Assembly: GCA_020847075.1 (NCBI GenBank)
Contig: JADLCS010000062.1
Coordinates: 16,450 to 80,449 of the forward strand
Length of the DNA: 64,000 bases
From: Gammaproteobacteria bacterium
Lineage (GTDB): Bacteria > Pseudomonadota > Gammaproteobacteria > SZUA-140
Direction of reading: 5' to 3'
Each line of letters begins with the position of its first letter. Position 1 is the first letter of the stretch. The notes beneath the pieces are model-generated. The model searched no databases and was not told the DNA's origin. It worked only from the letters and a program-made list of their open reading frames with translations. A program made the position numbers and the translations under genes. This document shows positions 1-8,052 of this stretch, piece by piece.

Positions 1-278
1 CCGCGCTCAAGCAGGCCTTTTCCGCCCACTTCTACTACCCCATGCTCGCCCGCCGCCAGGGCTGGGAAGGCGACGTCACGCTGGCCCTGCGGGTGGAGAT
101 CGACGGCCGCCTGACCGGCATCCACGTGGTCGGCAGTTCCGGCCATCGGGCGCTCGACAATGCCGCAGTCGACAGCCTGACGCGCGCGCGCGCGTTGCCG
201 CTGCCGGGCGGCGCGCTGGACGGGGGCCTGGACATGGTGCTGCCGGTACGTTACCGCCTGCTCGACACGCGCGTCTGA
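1..278 (+). CDS. Energy transducer TonB, C-terminal domain (partial at window start)
   Basis: The reading frame is open from the first bases of the window and ends at 278, so only the last ~92 residues of the protein are visible. They match the TonB C-terminal domain: a YYPMLARRQGWEGDV segment, the strand around ALRVEIDGRL, a GSSGHRALDNAAVDSL helix and a final strand LPVRYRL. In the family this periplasmic domain contacts TonB boxes of outer-membrane receptors and passes on energy from ExbB/ExbD. A cobalamin salvage set follows at once, so a role in B12 uptake is possible, but this is inference from position. The N-terminal membrane anchor and proline-rich spacer lie outside the window. Confidence 0.82.
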   Translation, partial: ALKQAFSAHFYYPMLARRQGWEGDVTLALRVEIDGRLTGIHVVGSSGHRALDNAAVDSLTRARALPLPGGALDGGLDMVLPVRYRLLDTRV

Positions 279-354
279 GGCCGGGCGTCCCGGCATATCG
301 GAGCGACGCGGCGAACGGTTACAATAGCGATCCGTTCACGAAAGGCAGCGCTCC

Positions 355-918
355 ATGGGACACCGTCTCTCCAGGATCTTCACCCGCAAGGGCGACAAGG
401 GCACCACCGGCCTCGGCGACGGCACCCAGGTCGGCAAGGACCACCCCCGCATCGAGGCCATCGGCGATATCGACGAGCTGAACAGCATGATGGGGTTGCT
501 GCTCAACAGTCAGGAGCTGCCCAAGGACCTGCATCACAGCCTGACCGAGATCCAGCAGACCCTGTTCGACATCGGCGCCGAGCTGAGCCTTCCGGGGACC
601 AGCACCTTCAAGGCCAAACCGGTCACCGGGCTGGAGAAACAGCTCGAGATGTACAACGCGACCCTGACCCCGCTGCGCGAGTTCATCCTGCCGGGCGGCA
701 ACGAGACCTCGGCGCGCTGCCATCTCGCGCGCGCCGTATGCCGCCGGGCGGAGCGGCACGTCTACGCGCTCAGCCGCATCCAGCCGGTGAATGAACACAT
801 CCTGGCCTACCTGAACCGGCTGTCCGACCTGCTGTTCGTCATCTCGCGCGTGCTGACGCGACTGGGCAACGGGCGCGAGACCTACTGGCGCTCGCCGCGC
901 ATCAAATCGGATTCCTGA
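355..918 (+). CDS. pduO: Cob(I)alamin adenosyltransferase, PduO/MMAB type
   Basis: A 187-residue protein of the PduO-type ATP:cob(I)alamin adenosyltransferase family, which transfers the 5'-deoxyadenosyl group of ATP to cob(I)alamin to make coenzyme B12. The N-terminal ATP-binding motif RKGDKGTTGLGDG, the DELNS segment and the helix around ARCHLARAVCRRAER are all present, and the length is normal for the family. The ATG at 355 directly precedes the family N-terminus, and AAAGG lies 11 bases upstream. It is convergent with the btuF-like gene, separated by 48 bp that hold a palindromic repeat. Its neighbours support cobalamin salvage. Confidence 0.93.
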   Translation: MGHRLSRIFTRKGDKGTTGLGDGTQVGKDHPRIEAIGDIDELNSMMGLLLNSQELPKDLHHSLTEIQQTLFDIGAELSLPGTSTFKAKPVTGLEKQLEMYNATLTPLREFILPGGNETSARCHLARAVCRRAERHVYALSRIQPVNEHILAYLNRLSDLLFVISRVLTRLGNGRETYWRSPRIKSDS

Positions 919-924
919 TGAGCA

Positions 925-948
925 GGGGACAGATTTAAATCCGTCCCC
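925..948. repeat. 24-bp palindromic repeat, GGGGACAGATTT type
   Basis: A nearly perfect palindrome: GGGGACAGATTT followed by its reverse complement with one mismatch. It sits between two convergent genes. It belongs to the dispersed family also seen at 33337-33480, 38238, 49745, 49947, 50004, 54022 and 60303. Such sequences resemble REP elements, and they may also act as bidirectional terminators. Confidence 0.85.
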
Positions 949-966
949 AGCCTTACCGCACGCCAC

Positions 967-1851
967 TCACGGACGCGCGCCCGCGCCGAGGCGGGTGCGG
1001 GCGGTGTTGAGGATGTCGCACAACTGCTCCATGCCGTCGAGCAGGCGCGAGGTCGGGCGCGAGATCAGGTCGTCGTGGATGGTGAAGATATTGCCGAGGC
1101 GCGCCGCGGTGACGGTCGGCCAGCGGCGCCAGTTGTCCGGATCGCCGGCGGAGGCGTTGATCAGGATCGCCTGCGGGTCGCTGGCGATGACGGCCTCGAT
1201 GTCCACGGTGGGCGCGAGCAGCGGTAGCGAGGCAAAGACATTCTCGCCGCCGCACTGGCGCAGCACGTCGCTGATGAAGTGCGCGCCGTTGATGGTCATC
1301 AGCGGTCGCTCCCAGATCTGGTAGAACACCCGCACGGGCGTGCGCCCGGCGTATCGCCGCTGCAGATCGGCGTATTTCACGCGAAAGGCGTCGGCGGCGG
1401 CGTCCGCGGCCTCCTCCGTCCCGGTCAGCCGGCCGAGGTCCTCGATGATATTCGGGATGCGCGCGATCCGCTCCGGCTCGAGGACATAGACCTTGAGCCC
1501 CAGCCGCTCCAGCTTCTCGTAGTCCTCGCGGTTATTGCCCGTCTTCCACGCGACGACCAGATCGGGCTTCAGCGCCAGGATCTGCTCGATGTTCAGGCGC
1601 GAGGCCTCGCCGATGCGCGGTACGCGCTGCGCCGCATCCGGAAAATCGCTGTAGGCCACCGCGCCGATGAGCCGGTCGCCCGCGCCCGCCTCGAACAGCA
1701 GCTCGGTCAGGTTCGGCGCGAGGCTGACGATGCGCGCGGCAGGCCGTTCCAGGGTCAGCTCGCGGCCACGATCGTCCGGCACGGTCACGGCCTGGGCCAC
1801 GCCACAGGCCAGCGCCAGCATCAGGGCCGGAATCAGGGAAAGTCTTCTCAT
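967..1851 (-). CDS. btuF: Cobalamin-binding periplasmic protein, BtuF-like
   Basis: A 294-residue periplasmic binding protein of the TroA/BtuF fold. A Sec signal peptide (MRRLSLIPALMLALACGVAQA) is followed by a domain with VSLAPNLTELLFEAGAG and the switch into an LKPDLVVAW segment, typical of vitamin B12 and iron-siderophore binding proteins. The start at 1851 is chosen because AAGGAG lies 7 bases upstream and the signal peptide begins there; the frame stays open further upstream but codes nothing recognisable. Its ATG overlaps the stop of the CobC-type gene by one base (TGATG), indicating translational coupling. Clustering with cobC and pduO favours cobalamin as ligand. No BtuC/BtuD transporter genes are visible here. 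Confidence 0.85.
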   Translation of the reverse strand: MRRLSLIPALMLALACGVAQAVTVPDDRGRELTLERPAARIVSLAPNLTELLFEAGAGDRLIGAVAYSDFPDAAQRVPRIGEASRLNIEQILALKPDLVVAWKTGNNREDYEKLERLGLKVYVLEPERIARIPNIIEDLGRLTGTEEAADAAADAFRVKYADLQRRYAGRTPVRVFYQIWERPLMTINGAHFISDVLRQCGGENVFASLPLLAPTVDIEAVIASDPQAILINASAGDPDNWRRWPTVTAARLGNIFTIHDDLISRPTSRLLDGMEQLCDILNTARTRLGAGARP

Positions 1852-2435
1852 CAGGAAACTCCTTCGATGACCAGCGTGGGCGGGCGATCGCCCTCGCTGC
1901 GGATGCGGATCCGCGCCGCGTAACCGACGCTGATCCGGAACATGTTCGGCAGCGGCATGCCGAGGACATGGCCGAGCACGGCGCGCAGAGTGCCGGCATG
2001 GGCGATGAGCAGCGCCCGCTCGCCGGCGCTCCGCCGCAGGATATCGCCCCACCCCGCGAGTACGCGGCGCTGGAAATCCGCGAGCGGCTCGGCGCCGGCG
2101 GGCGGATGCGCGAGCGGGTCGTTGAAGAAGCGCGCCAACTGGCCCGGATCCCGCAGGTGGATCTCCTCCGGCGTCAGCCCTTCCCACACGCCGTAACCGA
2201 GTTCCTGCAGGCGCGCGTCCTCGTGCACCGGCACGCCCAGGCGCTCGCCGAGCGCCTGGGCGAAGGCCGCGCAGCGCCGCAGCGGCGAGGTATGGATGCG
2301 CTGCCAGGACGGCCCGCCCGCGACCGCGGCCTCCATCTGGCGCCAGCCCTCCGCGGTCAGCGGGTCGTCAGTCGCACCGCGATAGCGCCGCCCGCCTTCC
2401 GGTTCGCCGTGCCGGATCAGGTCGATGATCGCCAT
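1851..2435 (-). CDS. cobC: Histidine phosphatase family protein, probable alpha-ribazole phosphatase
   Basis: A 194-residue member of the histidine phosphatase (phosphoglycerate mutase-like) superfamily. The catalytic LIRHGEPEGG motif lies at residues 5-14, the second histidine is in LLIAHAGTLRAV near residue 145, and the acid residue region is ELGYGVWEG. In B12 salvage CobC removes the phosphate from alpha-ribazole 5'-phosphate, completing the nucleotide loop. The assignment to CobC rather than another phosphatase rests on coupling to the btuF-like gene and proximity to pduO. Upstream it is separated by only 7 bp from ampE on the same strand. Confidence 0.83.
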   Translation of the reverse strand: MAIIDLIRHGEPEGGRRYRGATDDPLTAEGWRQMEAAVAGGPSWQRIHTSPLRRCAAFAQALGERLGVPVHEDARLQELGYGVWEGLTPEEIHLRDPGQLARFFNDPLAHPPAGAEPLADFQRRVLAGWGDILRRSAGERALLIAHAGTLRAVLGHVLGMPLPNMFRISVGYAARIRIRSEGDRPPTLVIEGVS

Positions 2436-2442
2436 CGCCGCC

Positions 2443-3342
2443 TCAACTCAACCAGCCGGCGATGGTGAGCAGGGCGAAGGCGGTCAGCCAGACGATGACC
2501 GTGCGGTTGACCAACGCCTCCGCCTCGGTGACGTCATCGCGCAAGGCGTCGTTCCCGCGCCCGGTTTCGAGATTGAACAGGCGCAGCGCGCCCAGTCCGC
2601 TGTCGGTCAGCACCCGCCGGTTGCCGGTATAGAGGTCGCCGCCCCGGTCGCGCGCGCCAGCGCGCCACTGCTGCATCGCCTCGACGAAACTGCCGATGAC
2701 GGCGTAACAAATGGCGGTGATGCGCGCGGGGATCCAGTCGAGCAGGGCGTGGATCCGCAGCACGGCGTTCAGAAAGCCCGAGCTCATGACATTCGCGCTC
2801 TGCCGCGCGCCCTTGAGCTGGCAGATCGAGCGGTAGAGGACGGCGCCGACCGGCCCGATCAGCGCGAACCAGAACAGGATCGCGAGCAGGCGCTCGTTGT
2901 TGCGGATCAGCATGACCTCGATCAGCTTGCGGTTCATCTCGTCGGAGTTCGCCGGCGGACCCTCGCGCAGCAGCTCGCGCACGTACATATAGGCCGCCTC
3001 GGGGTCGTCGCGTTCGAGCGCGCGCCGGTAATCCTCCAGCTCCGGCGCCAGCCCGCGCACGCCGATGCTGGCGATCAGCACCGCCACCGCGAAGACCAGC
3101 TTGATCAGCCAGACGATGAATCCCTCGCCGCTCGCCAGGACGAGCTGGATCAGGCCGACGACCAGCACGCCGGGGGCGAGTGCGAGCGCCACGCCGTATG
3201 GGCCGCCGAACCAGGGTTCCTTGCCCGTGCGCTGCCACAGCCAGGCGGTGTAGTCGATCAGCCACTGATACGGCAGCACGGCGCGGAACGACTTCCACAG
3301 GCCCTCCGTACCCAGGGTGATGAGCATGGCAATCAGATTCAT
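2443..3342 (-). CDS. ampE: AmpE-like regulatory membrane protein (CobD/CbiB superfamily)
   Basis: A 299-residue integral membrane protein with about four hydrophobic segments (near residues 55-90, 155-175, 200-220 and 280-298) and the cytoplasmic LEDYRRALERDDPEAA region. AmpE belongs to the CobD/CbiB superfamily. Adjacency to ampD on the same strand (10-bp gap) supports AmpE, whereas the downstream B12 genes make a CobD-like identity worth considering. The length and the ampD-ampE pairing match AmpE of other gammaproteobacteria. Its molecular function is not settled in the family; it is linked to beta-lactamase induction and peptidoglycan recycling. Confidence 0.82.
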   Translation of the reverse strand: MNLIAMLITLGTEGLWKSFRAVLPYQWLIDYTAWLWQRTGKEPWFGGPYGVALALAPGVLVVGLIQLVLASGEGFIVWLIKLVFAVAVLIASIGVRGLAPELEDYRRALERDDPEAAYMYVRELLREGPPANSDEMNRKLIEVMLIRNNERLLAILFWFALIGPVGAVLYRSICQLKGARQSANVMSSGFLNAVLRIHALLDWIPARITAICYAVIGSFVEAMQQWRAGARDRGGDLYTGNRRVLTDSGLGALRLFNLETGRGNDALRDDVTEAEALVNRTVIVWLTAFALLTIAGWLS

Positions 3343-3351
3343 GACGACTCT

Positions 3352-3924
3352 CTAGACAAGTCTCCGGTCCGCGCGATCGAGCAAAGTATACAACCGATTC
3401 CAGTCGAAATGGGGTCCGGGGTCGGTCTTGCGGCCGGGTGCGATGTCGCAATGGCCGACGATATGTCCACGCACGATCCCCGGATAATGCTGCATCAATA
3501 CGCGCGCGATATCGGCAAGCTGCTCATACTGGACCGCTTCGTAGGGATCGTCGTCCGATCCCTCGAGTTCGATGCCGATGGAAAAATCGTTGCATGCCTC
3601 CCGGCCGTGGAAGGACGATCGGCCCGCATGCCAGGCGCGCCGGTCGAACGGCACGTACTGCGTCACGAAGCCGTCGCGCCCGATCAGTACGTGGGCCGAC
3701 ACGCGCTGGTCATGGATCGTCCCGAAATACGGGTGCGCCCGCGGATCCAGCGTATTGGTGAACAGGGCATCGATCCAGCGGCCGTCGCCGTATTCGCGCG
3801 GCGGAAGGCTGATGCCATGCACGACCAGCAGATCGATCAGACCGCCGGCCGGCCGGTCGTCCCGGTTGGGAGACGGGACGCGCCGCACGGGGACCAGCCA
3901 GCCATCGCTCAGGGAATACTCCAT
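3352..3924 (-). CDS. ampD: 1,6-anhydro-N-acetylmuramyl-L-alanine amidase AmpD
   Basis: A 190-residue cytoplasmic zinc amidase that cleaves the lactyl-L-alanine bond of anhydro-muropeptides during cell-wall recycling. The zinc ligands typical of the amidase_2 fold are visible: His36 in VVHG, His near 158 in VGHCDIAPGRKTDPG, and Asp near 168 in the same motif. The central ISAHVLIGRDG-type segment appears as VSAHVLIGRDGFVTQYV, followed by WHAGRSSF. There is no signal peptide, as expected for AmpD rather than a periplasmic AmiD. It is the first gene of an ampD-ampE pair, with cobC and btuF downstream in the same direction. Confidence 0.95.
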   Translation of the reverse strand: MEYSLSDGWLVPVRRVPSPNRDDRPAGGLIDLLVVHGISLPPREYGDGRWIDALFTNTLDPRAHPYFGTIHDQRVSAHVLIGRDGFVTQYVPFDRRAWHAGRSSFHGREACNDFSIGIELEGSDDDPYEAVQYEQLADIARVLMQHYPGIVRGHIVGHCDIAPGRKTDPGPHFDWNRLYTLLDRADRRLV

Positions 3925-4015
3925 TCAGCACCCGCCATTCATTCCGCATGCCGCCCATCAAGATACCGTAAATTCATGGGGAAATCGTGACGGCCGCGCG
4001 GCCGTCGGCGCCGGA

Positions 4016-4939
4016 TCAGGCCAGCGTGGCGGGATGCTGCAGCAGGGTGGCCTTGAGATCGAAGGCGTCGATCAGCTCGAAATCGCGCACCTGGCCGTCC
4101 CGGATCTTGCCGTTCAGCGCGATGACGAAATGACCGGTATCGCGGCGCAGCACCTTGCCGGTCAGCACGAAGCGGCGCGACTGCGCCGGCAGGTCCAGGC
4201 TGACGATCATGTTGCGCCGCTCGATCAGCGGCACCGCGCCGGATTCGCCCGACTCGTCCAGACGTACGCGCAGCGCGGTCTCGGTGAAATCGACCAGGGT
4301 ACAGGGATAGTGCGGCGAATCCTCGGAGAACTGCATGCTCGCGGGGATGGAGGTCTTCACCCGCCGCTGCTGACGCTGATCGATATGATTCAGGGTATCG
4401 AGCAGCACCTCGAGCTGGATCACGGCATGATTGGCGTAATATCCCTCGCGCATCAGGATGCGCTTGCGCACCGTGGTATTGACGTGAGGGATCCCCTTCT
4501 CGCTGAAAATCGACATCAGCGTCAAAATATCGCCGCGGCGGAAGCGCCCACCCCGCGGAGTATCCGACTGGCGGCGGTAATCCCGCGCGTCGCCGACGGA
4601 GACGTCCGGAATCAACAGGCTGAAGTGGCATATCTGGCCGATCGGCCGGTCGTTCCGCCCGTCCTCCAGCACAAAGACCGGCGCGCCGCGCCCGGTGTCG
4701 ACACGGACATCGCGTTGCGTATACACGAGATGGCTGTTGATGCCATAGGCGATGATGATGGATTCGAAGGTGATTTCCTTGTGATATTCCGGGTAATAGC
4801 GGAACTTGCTGCCAATGGGAAAACAGCGCATCAGTTCCACCAGACGCTCCGGATCGAGCGCGGGCTCCGACTCGGCGGATCTCCGCGCCGCGCGGCCCTG
4901 CCCCAGCATATTGGACATGAATCTCATCATGGCGGACAT
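4016..4939 (-). CDS. PilZ-domain protein with YcgR-like N-terminal domain
   Basis: A 307-residue protein. The N-terminal half (about residues 35-150, with FPIGSKFRYYPEYHKE) resembles the flagellar-brake/YcgR N-domain, and the C-terminal half (about 185-295) is a PilZ domain. PilZ proteins sense cyclic di-GMP through an RxxxR and a D/NxSxxG motif. Here the arginine-rich stretch DQRQQRRVKTSIP is present, but the second motif reads DFTETAL, with Ser replaced by Thr and Gly by Ala, so ligand binding may be weakened. The ATG at 4939 is chosen because upstream sequence shows no coding character; start codons at 4930 and 4927 are alternatives. No flagellar genes are seen in the window. Confidence 0.75.
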   Translation of the reverse strand: MSAMMRFMSNMLGQGRAARRSAESEPALDPERLVELMRCFPIGSKFRYYPEYHKEITFESIIIAYGINSHLVYTQRDVRVDTGRGAPVFVLEDGRNDRPIGQICHFSLLIPDVSVGDARDYRRQSDTPRGGRFRRGDILTLMSIFSEKGIPHVNTTVRKRILMREGYYANHAVIQLEVLLDTLNHIDQRQQRRVKTSIPASMQFSEDSPHYPCTLVDFTETALRVRLDESGESGAVPLIERRNMIVSLDLPAQSRRFVLTGKVLRRDTGHFVIALNGKIRDGQVRDFELIDAFDLKATLLQHPATLA

Positions 4940-5068
4940 TGCATTGCAAAATCGGTGCCCGTTTTCGGATGGGGCACGCGGCGGACCCGCGGCGCGGCCG
5001 CGGTCGCGCCCGGTTGCATCGCGGGGGAAATCTTGCACAATAGCGAAACACCCCGGGAGAGGCCCACC

Positions 5069-5347
5069 ATGAAAAAAACCCGACAAGCCGTTTCCTCCAC
5101 CGCCATGTCCACCGGCATGGCCCTCGCGCTGGCCGTTGCCCTCGGCCTCATCGGCGGCTGCGCGGGTTCCGCCGGACAGAAACGGGACGCCGCGGCCCAG
5201 TCGGGCGAAGACTCCACCGCCAGCGCCCAGTTGCCCGGGTGCCGGACGGCGATCGACGACGTCACGCGCTACTGCGCGGGCGACGACGCCAGCACCGGCA
5301 AGTGCAACGACGCCAAGGCGCGGACGCGGAAAAGCTGCATCAACTGA
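5069..5347 (+). CDS. Small secreted lipoprotein, function unknown
   Basis: A 92-residue protein that begins with a basic N-terminus and a long hydrophobic run ending in LGLIGGC, a plausible lipoprotein signal with the lipidated cysteine near residue 31. The mature part is short and polar and carries four further cysteines (GCRTA, YCAG, KCND, SCIN) that could form two disulphides. A GGGAGAGG Shine-Dalgarno lies 7 bases before the ATG. It is divergent from the PilZ gene and stands 160 bp before the antiporter. I do not recognise the family. The start is supported by the signal sequence. Confidence 0.6.
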   Translation: MKKTRQAVSSTAMSTGMALALAVALGLIGGCAGSAGQKRDAAAQSGEDSTASAQLPGCRTAIDDVTRYCAGDDASTGKCNDAKARTRKSCIN

Positions 5348-5507
5348 CGATACCGATGCCGGCCGCCCTTCGCGGCCGCGGGTCTCATGCCGGCCTCCGT
5401 GCCGCTTCTGATTCCCCTTGATTTCACAATGCCATCCGCCCGCAGCCCGGGACACCGGACTATGCGACAATGGCGCATCGCAATCACCGCGCCGACATGG
5501 ACCTCGC

Positions 5508-6716
5508 ATGACTTACCAGACCATCCTCGCCGCCTCGATCTTTCTCCTGTTCGCCTTCGCCATCGAGCAGATCTGCCGCCATCGCGGGATCCCGTCCGTC
5601 ATCGTGCTCGTACTGAGCGGCCTGATCGCCAAGCCGGTGCTCAATTACTACGGATTCGAACTGAACGGGGTCGACACCCTGGTCCCGATCATCGGCGCCG
5701 TCGGGCTGGTACTCATCGTGCTGGAGGGGGCGCTCGACATCGATCTCCGCAAGGACCATGCCCGCGTGCTCACGGCCACGGGCTCCATGGCGCTGGTGAG
5801 CATCGTGCTGTGCATCCTGTGCCTCTATCCCCTCGCCACCGCTCTGCTCTCGCTGAGCCCCGTGCAGGCGCTGCTGCTCGCCACGCCGTTCGCGGTCATC
5901 AGCAGCGCGGTGGCCATCTCGGGCAGTTCCATCCTGAACAAGGACGACCAGGAATTCGTGGTCTATGAAAGCTCGCTCTCGGATATCCTCGGCGTACTGT
6001 TTTTCTTCGCGCTGCTCGGATCGAACGGCACGCTGAGCGGGATCCTGTTCAATCTCGTCGGCGGCGGGCTGATATCCATCCTGCTTTCCATCGTCAGCGC
6101 CATCGTACTGGTACTGCTGCTGTTGCGCACCGACAGCCACATCCGCTTCATCCCGCTGCTCGCCGGGTTGTTCGCCCTATACGCGCTGGGCGAGCTGCTG
6201 CACTTCTCGCCGCTGATCATGGTGCTCATGCTCGGCCTGCTGCTCAACAAACCCACGGTCATCACGCGCTTCAAGCCGTTCAGCCGCTGGGTGCCCGCCG
6301 ATTACGGCCTGATCCTGTCCGAATTCCGCACCCTCGTCCTCGAGCTGACCTTCGTCGTACGCGGATTCTTCTTCTTTCTGCTCGGCTACTGGACGGACCC
6401 GCGCGATTTTCTGTCCCTCAAGGCCTGGCTCGCGGCGATCATCGCCCTCGCGATCATCTACACGGTGCGCATCGTATTGTTGCGCCTGATCGTCGGGCGC
6501 GAGCGTGTGAAGGTCCTGCTGTGGTTCGCCCCGCGCGGCCTCATCACGGTGCTGCTGTTCATCTACGCCAAGGAGGCCTTCACCCTGCCGCAATACCTGA
6601 CCGGATCGGCGATGCTGATCGTGCTGATCAGCGCGTTCCTGATGATGTTGTCGAAGCGGTTCGCCCACGGGGAACCCGAGGAACAGAAGACCGAACTCCA
6701 GGCCCGGGAATCCTGA
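5508..6716 (+). CDS. Cation:proton antiporter (CPA family)
   Basis: A 402-residue polytopic membrane protein with roughly 11-12 hydrophobic segments, of the monovalent cation:proton antiporter superfamily. Diagnostic regions are the early GIPSVIVLVLSGLIAKP segment, the discontinuous-helix region AVISSAVAISGSSIL and the acidic YESSLSDILGVLFFF segment, where the conserved carboxylate of Na+/H+ exchangers is expected. Near the end RGLITVLLF is typical. The start at 5508 removes an upstream hydrophilic stretch that lacks coding character. The transported ion cannot be told from sequence, and no regulatory RCK/TrkA domain follows the membrane part. Confidence 0.8.
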   Translation: MTYQTILAASIFLLFAFAIEQICRHRGIPSVIVLVLSGLIAKPVLNYYGFELNGVDTLVPIIGAVGLVLIVLEGALDIDLRKDHARVLTATGSMALVSIVLCILCLYPLATALLSLSPVQALLLATPFAVISSAVAISGSSILNKDDQEFVVYESSLSDILGVLFFFALLGSNGTLSGILFNLVGGGLISILLSIVSAIVLVLLLLRTDSHIRFIPLLAGLFALYALGELLHFSPLIMVLMLGLLLNKPTVITRFKPFSRWVPADYGLILSEFRTLVLELTFVVRGFFFFLLGYWTDPRDFLSLKAWLAAIIALAIIYTVRIVLLRLIVGRERVKVLLWFAPRGLITVLLFIYAKEAFTLPQYLTGSAMLIVLISAFLMMLSKRFAHGEPEEQKTELQARES

Positions 6717-6767
6717 ATCCGCGGAAAAACCCGGGACCGGATGCGACGTCGGGTCCGGCGGCCTCCG

Positions 6768-6843
<76 letters not shown>

Positions 6844-6960
6844 ATGGGTGGGACTGGTCGTGCGGGAAAGACAAAACCATTTTTGGGCGGGGGCAGTATA
6901 AAAGATCGACCCGCGAGCGACAAGCGACGCGCGTGAACCGCAACGGCGGCCGACCTCCGG

Positions 6961-7380
6961 TCAGTGCGACGGCCGCACCCGGATCACGACGTCCACGCCG
7001 TCGATATGCGTCCCCGTCGGCGGGGTGGGCAACCCCTCGATGCTGAGCTCGTCGGCGTCGAGATCCATCAGCATCCCGGTATCCACGTTGTAGATATGGT
7101 AGTGGGGATGGGTGGTCGAATCGTAGAATACCTTCGTCGAGTTGATGATCACCTCGCGAATCAGTCCCTTGCGGGTAAACAGGCCGAGGGTGTTGTACAC
7201 CGTGGCCTTGGACACATAGGCGCCGTTGGTCTTATTCACCTGATCCAGTACCTGATCGGCGGACAGGTGCTGCGGCCTGGCGAACAGCACGGCCGCGATC
7301 TGCATGCGCTGCTGGGTGGGCTTGATATCGTGCTCCTGGAGCATCTGGATCAGTTCGGCATTCGTTTGCGGATAGCTCAT
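6961..7380 (-). CDS. Fur-family transcriptional regulator lacking CxxC motifs
   Basis: A 139-residue ferric-uptake-regulator family protein: an N-terminal winged helix (residues ~1-85, with IKPTQQRMQIAAVLF and the SKATVYNTLGLFTRKGLI recognition helix) and a C-terminal dimerisation domain carrying a His-rich metal region (HPHYHIYNVDTG). The protein contains no cysteine, so it lacks the CxxC structural zinc site of canonical Fur, as in Irr-like and some other subgroups. The start at 7380 lies after a GGTGAGAG ribosome binding site. Its target is unknown. A good Fur box lies 4.4 kb away before the diheme peroxidase, but there is no evidence that this protein rather than a canonical Fur binds it. 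Confidence 0.88.
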   Translation of the reverse strand: MSYPQTNAELIQMLQEHDIKPTQQRMQIAAVLFARPQHLSADQVLDQVNKTNGAYVSKATVYNTLGLFTRKGLIREVIINSTKVFYDSTTHPHYHIYNVDTGMLMDLDADELSIEGLPTPPTGTHIDGVDVVIRVRPSH

Positions 7381-7699
7381 TCTCTCACCACTGCCTGAAT
7401 ATCGTCGTCCGGCATCCTGCCGCCACACCCACTATATATAGAGTCACACCTTATAGCGTCCTGCCCGGTAATTTTATGAAATCGACCGTCAGGTTTCATC
7501 TATTTTATCCGCGACCCCTGCCCTGTCAACGATTAAGATTCTGATATACCTGAAAAAAACAGGGTCATCCGGCGAGGCGCGCCGACGCCCCGCCACCGGC
7601 CCCCCTCCCGACCTAAGGTTTCCCCGCCCGCGCGCCGTTAACCCGCACAGAGAAGAGTGTGACGGGCGTCACAACTCCGAGCGCAGGGAGGAAGCAGGC
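7381..7699. other. Divergent intergenic region between the fur-like gene and the small DUF gene
   Basis: No coding sequence is seen in these 319 bases. The part next to the fur-like gene is AT-rich, with a TATATATAG stretch near 7431-7441 that could form its promoter. The part next to the gene at 7700 holds the CRP-type palindrome listed separately. Confidence 0.5.
7658..7673. promoter_or_regulatory. Perfect CRP/FNR-superfamily type palindrome
   Basis: TGTGACGGGCGTCACA is an exact match to the TGTGA-N6-TCACA consensus of CRP/Vfr-class regulators. It ends 26 bases before the ATG at 7700, which places it in the leader or at the promoter core, a position more typical of repression than activation. 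No crp gene is in the window. Confidence 0.6.
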
Positions 7700-7927
7700 A
7701 TGGAAACGAGTCTGGTCGGCGCCGAGGCGGCGGGTGGAGGCAGGGCATTCTTCCGCAGCAAGCGCATCTTTTATCACAACACCCTGGATACCGCATCCAG
7801 CGGCTGGTGCTTCACGGTACGGGGCGGCCTGGTCTACGGTCCCTTCGAAACCCAGAACTTCGCGGAGCGGATGCTGGCGGGGCTGATCGAGAAGTTCAAG
7901 CGCGCCGGCGACACCGGCGGGCGCTGA
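7700..7927 (+). CDS. Small protein with WYFTVRGG-GPF domain (DUF6316-like)
   Basis: A 75-residue soluble protein. Its C-terminal ~50 residues are clearly homologous to the C-terminal domain of the next gene but one coordinate block away (8053-9192): both contain FY, a GWxFTVRGG strand, GPFxT, an AER helix and IEKFKRAGDTGGR or IEQFKRTGDSGGR. The pattern of an aromatic strand followed by GPF resembles GYF_2-like and DUF6316 domains. A GGGAGG Shine-Dalgarno precedes the ATG. The role is unknown; the duplication suggests a shared ligand or partner. A CRP-type palindrome lies just upstream. Confidence 0.68.
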   Translation: METSLVGAEAAGGGRAFFRSKRIFYHNTLDTASSGWCFTVRGGLVYGPFETQNFAERMLAGLIEKFKRAGDTGGR

Positions 7928-8052
7928 CCCGTCCCCGGCCGGTCAACTTTCCCCATGCCCGGCCGTTAACCATGTGAGTTTCAATGAGATAGGTCCCGGC
8001 CCCGGATCGGGGCCGATGCCGTTTCAGCCTCATCGCAACATCGATACAGGGG

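Noticed and set aside
2425-5347. Long plus-strand frames antisense to ampE/ampD and the PilZ gene
   Set aside because: Codon composition is that of a shadow frame; the opposite strand encodes well-conserved proteins.
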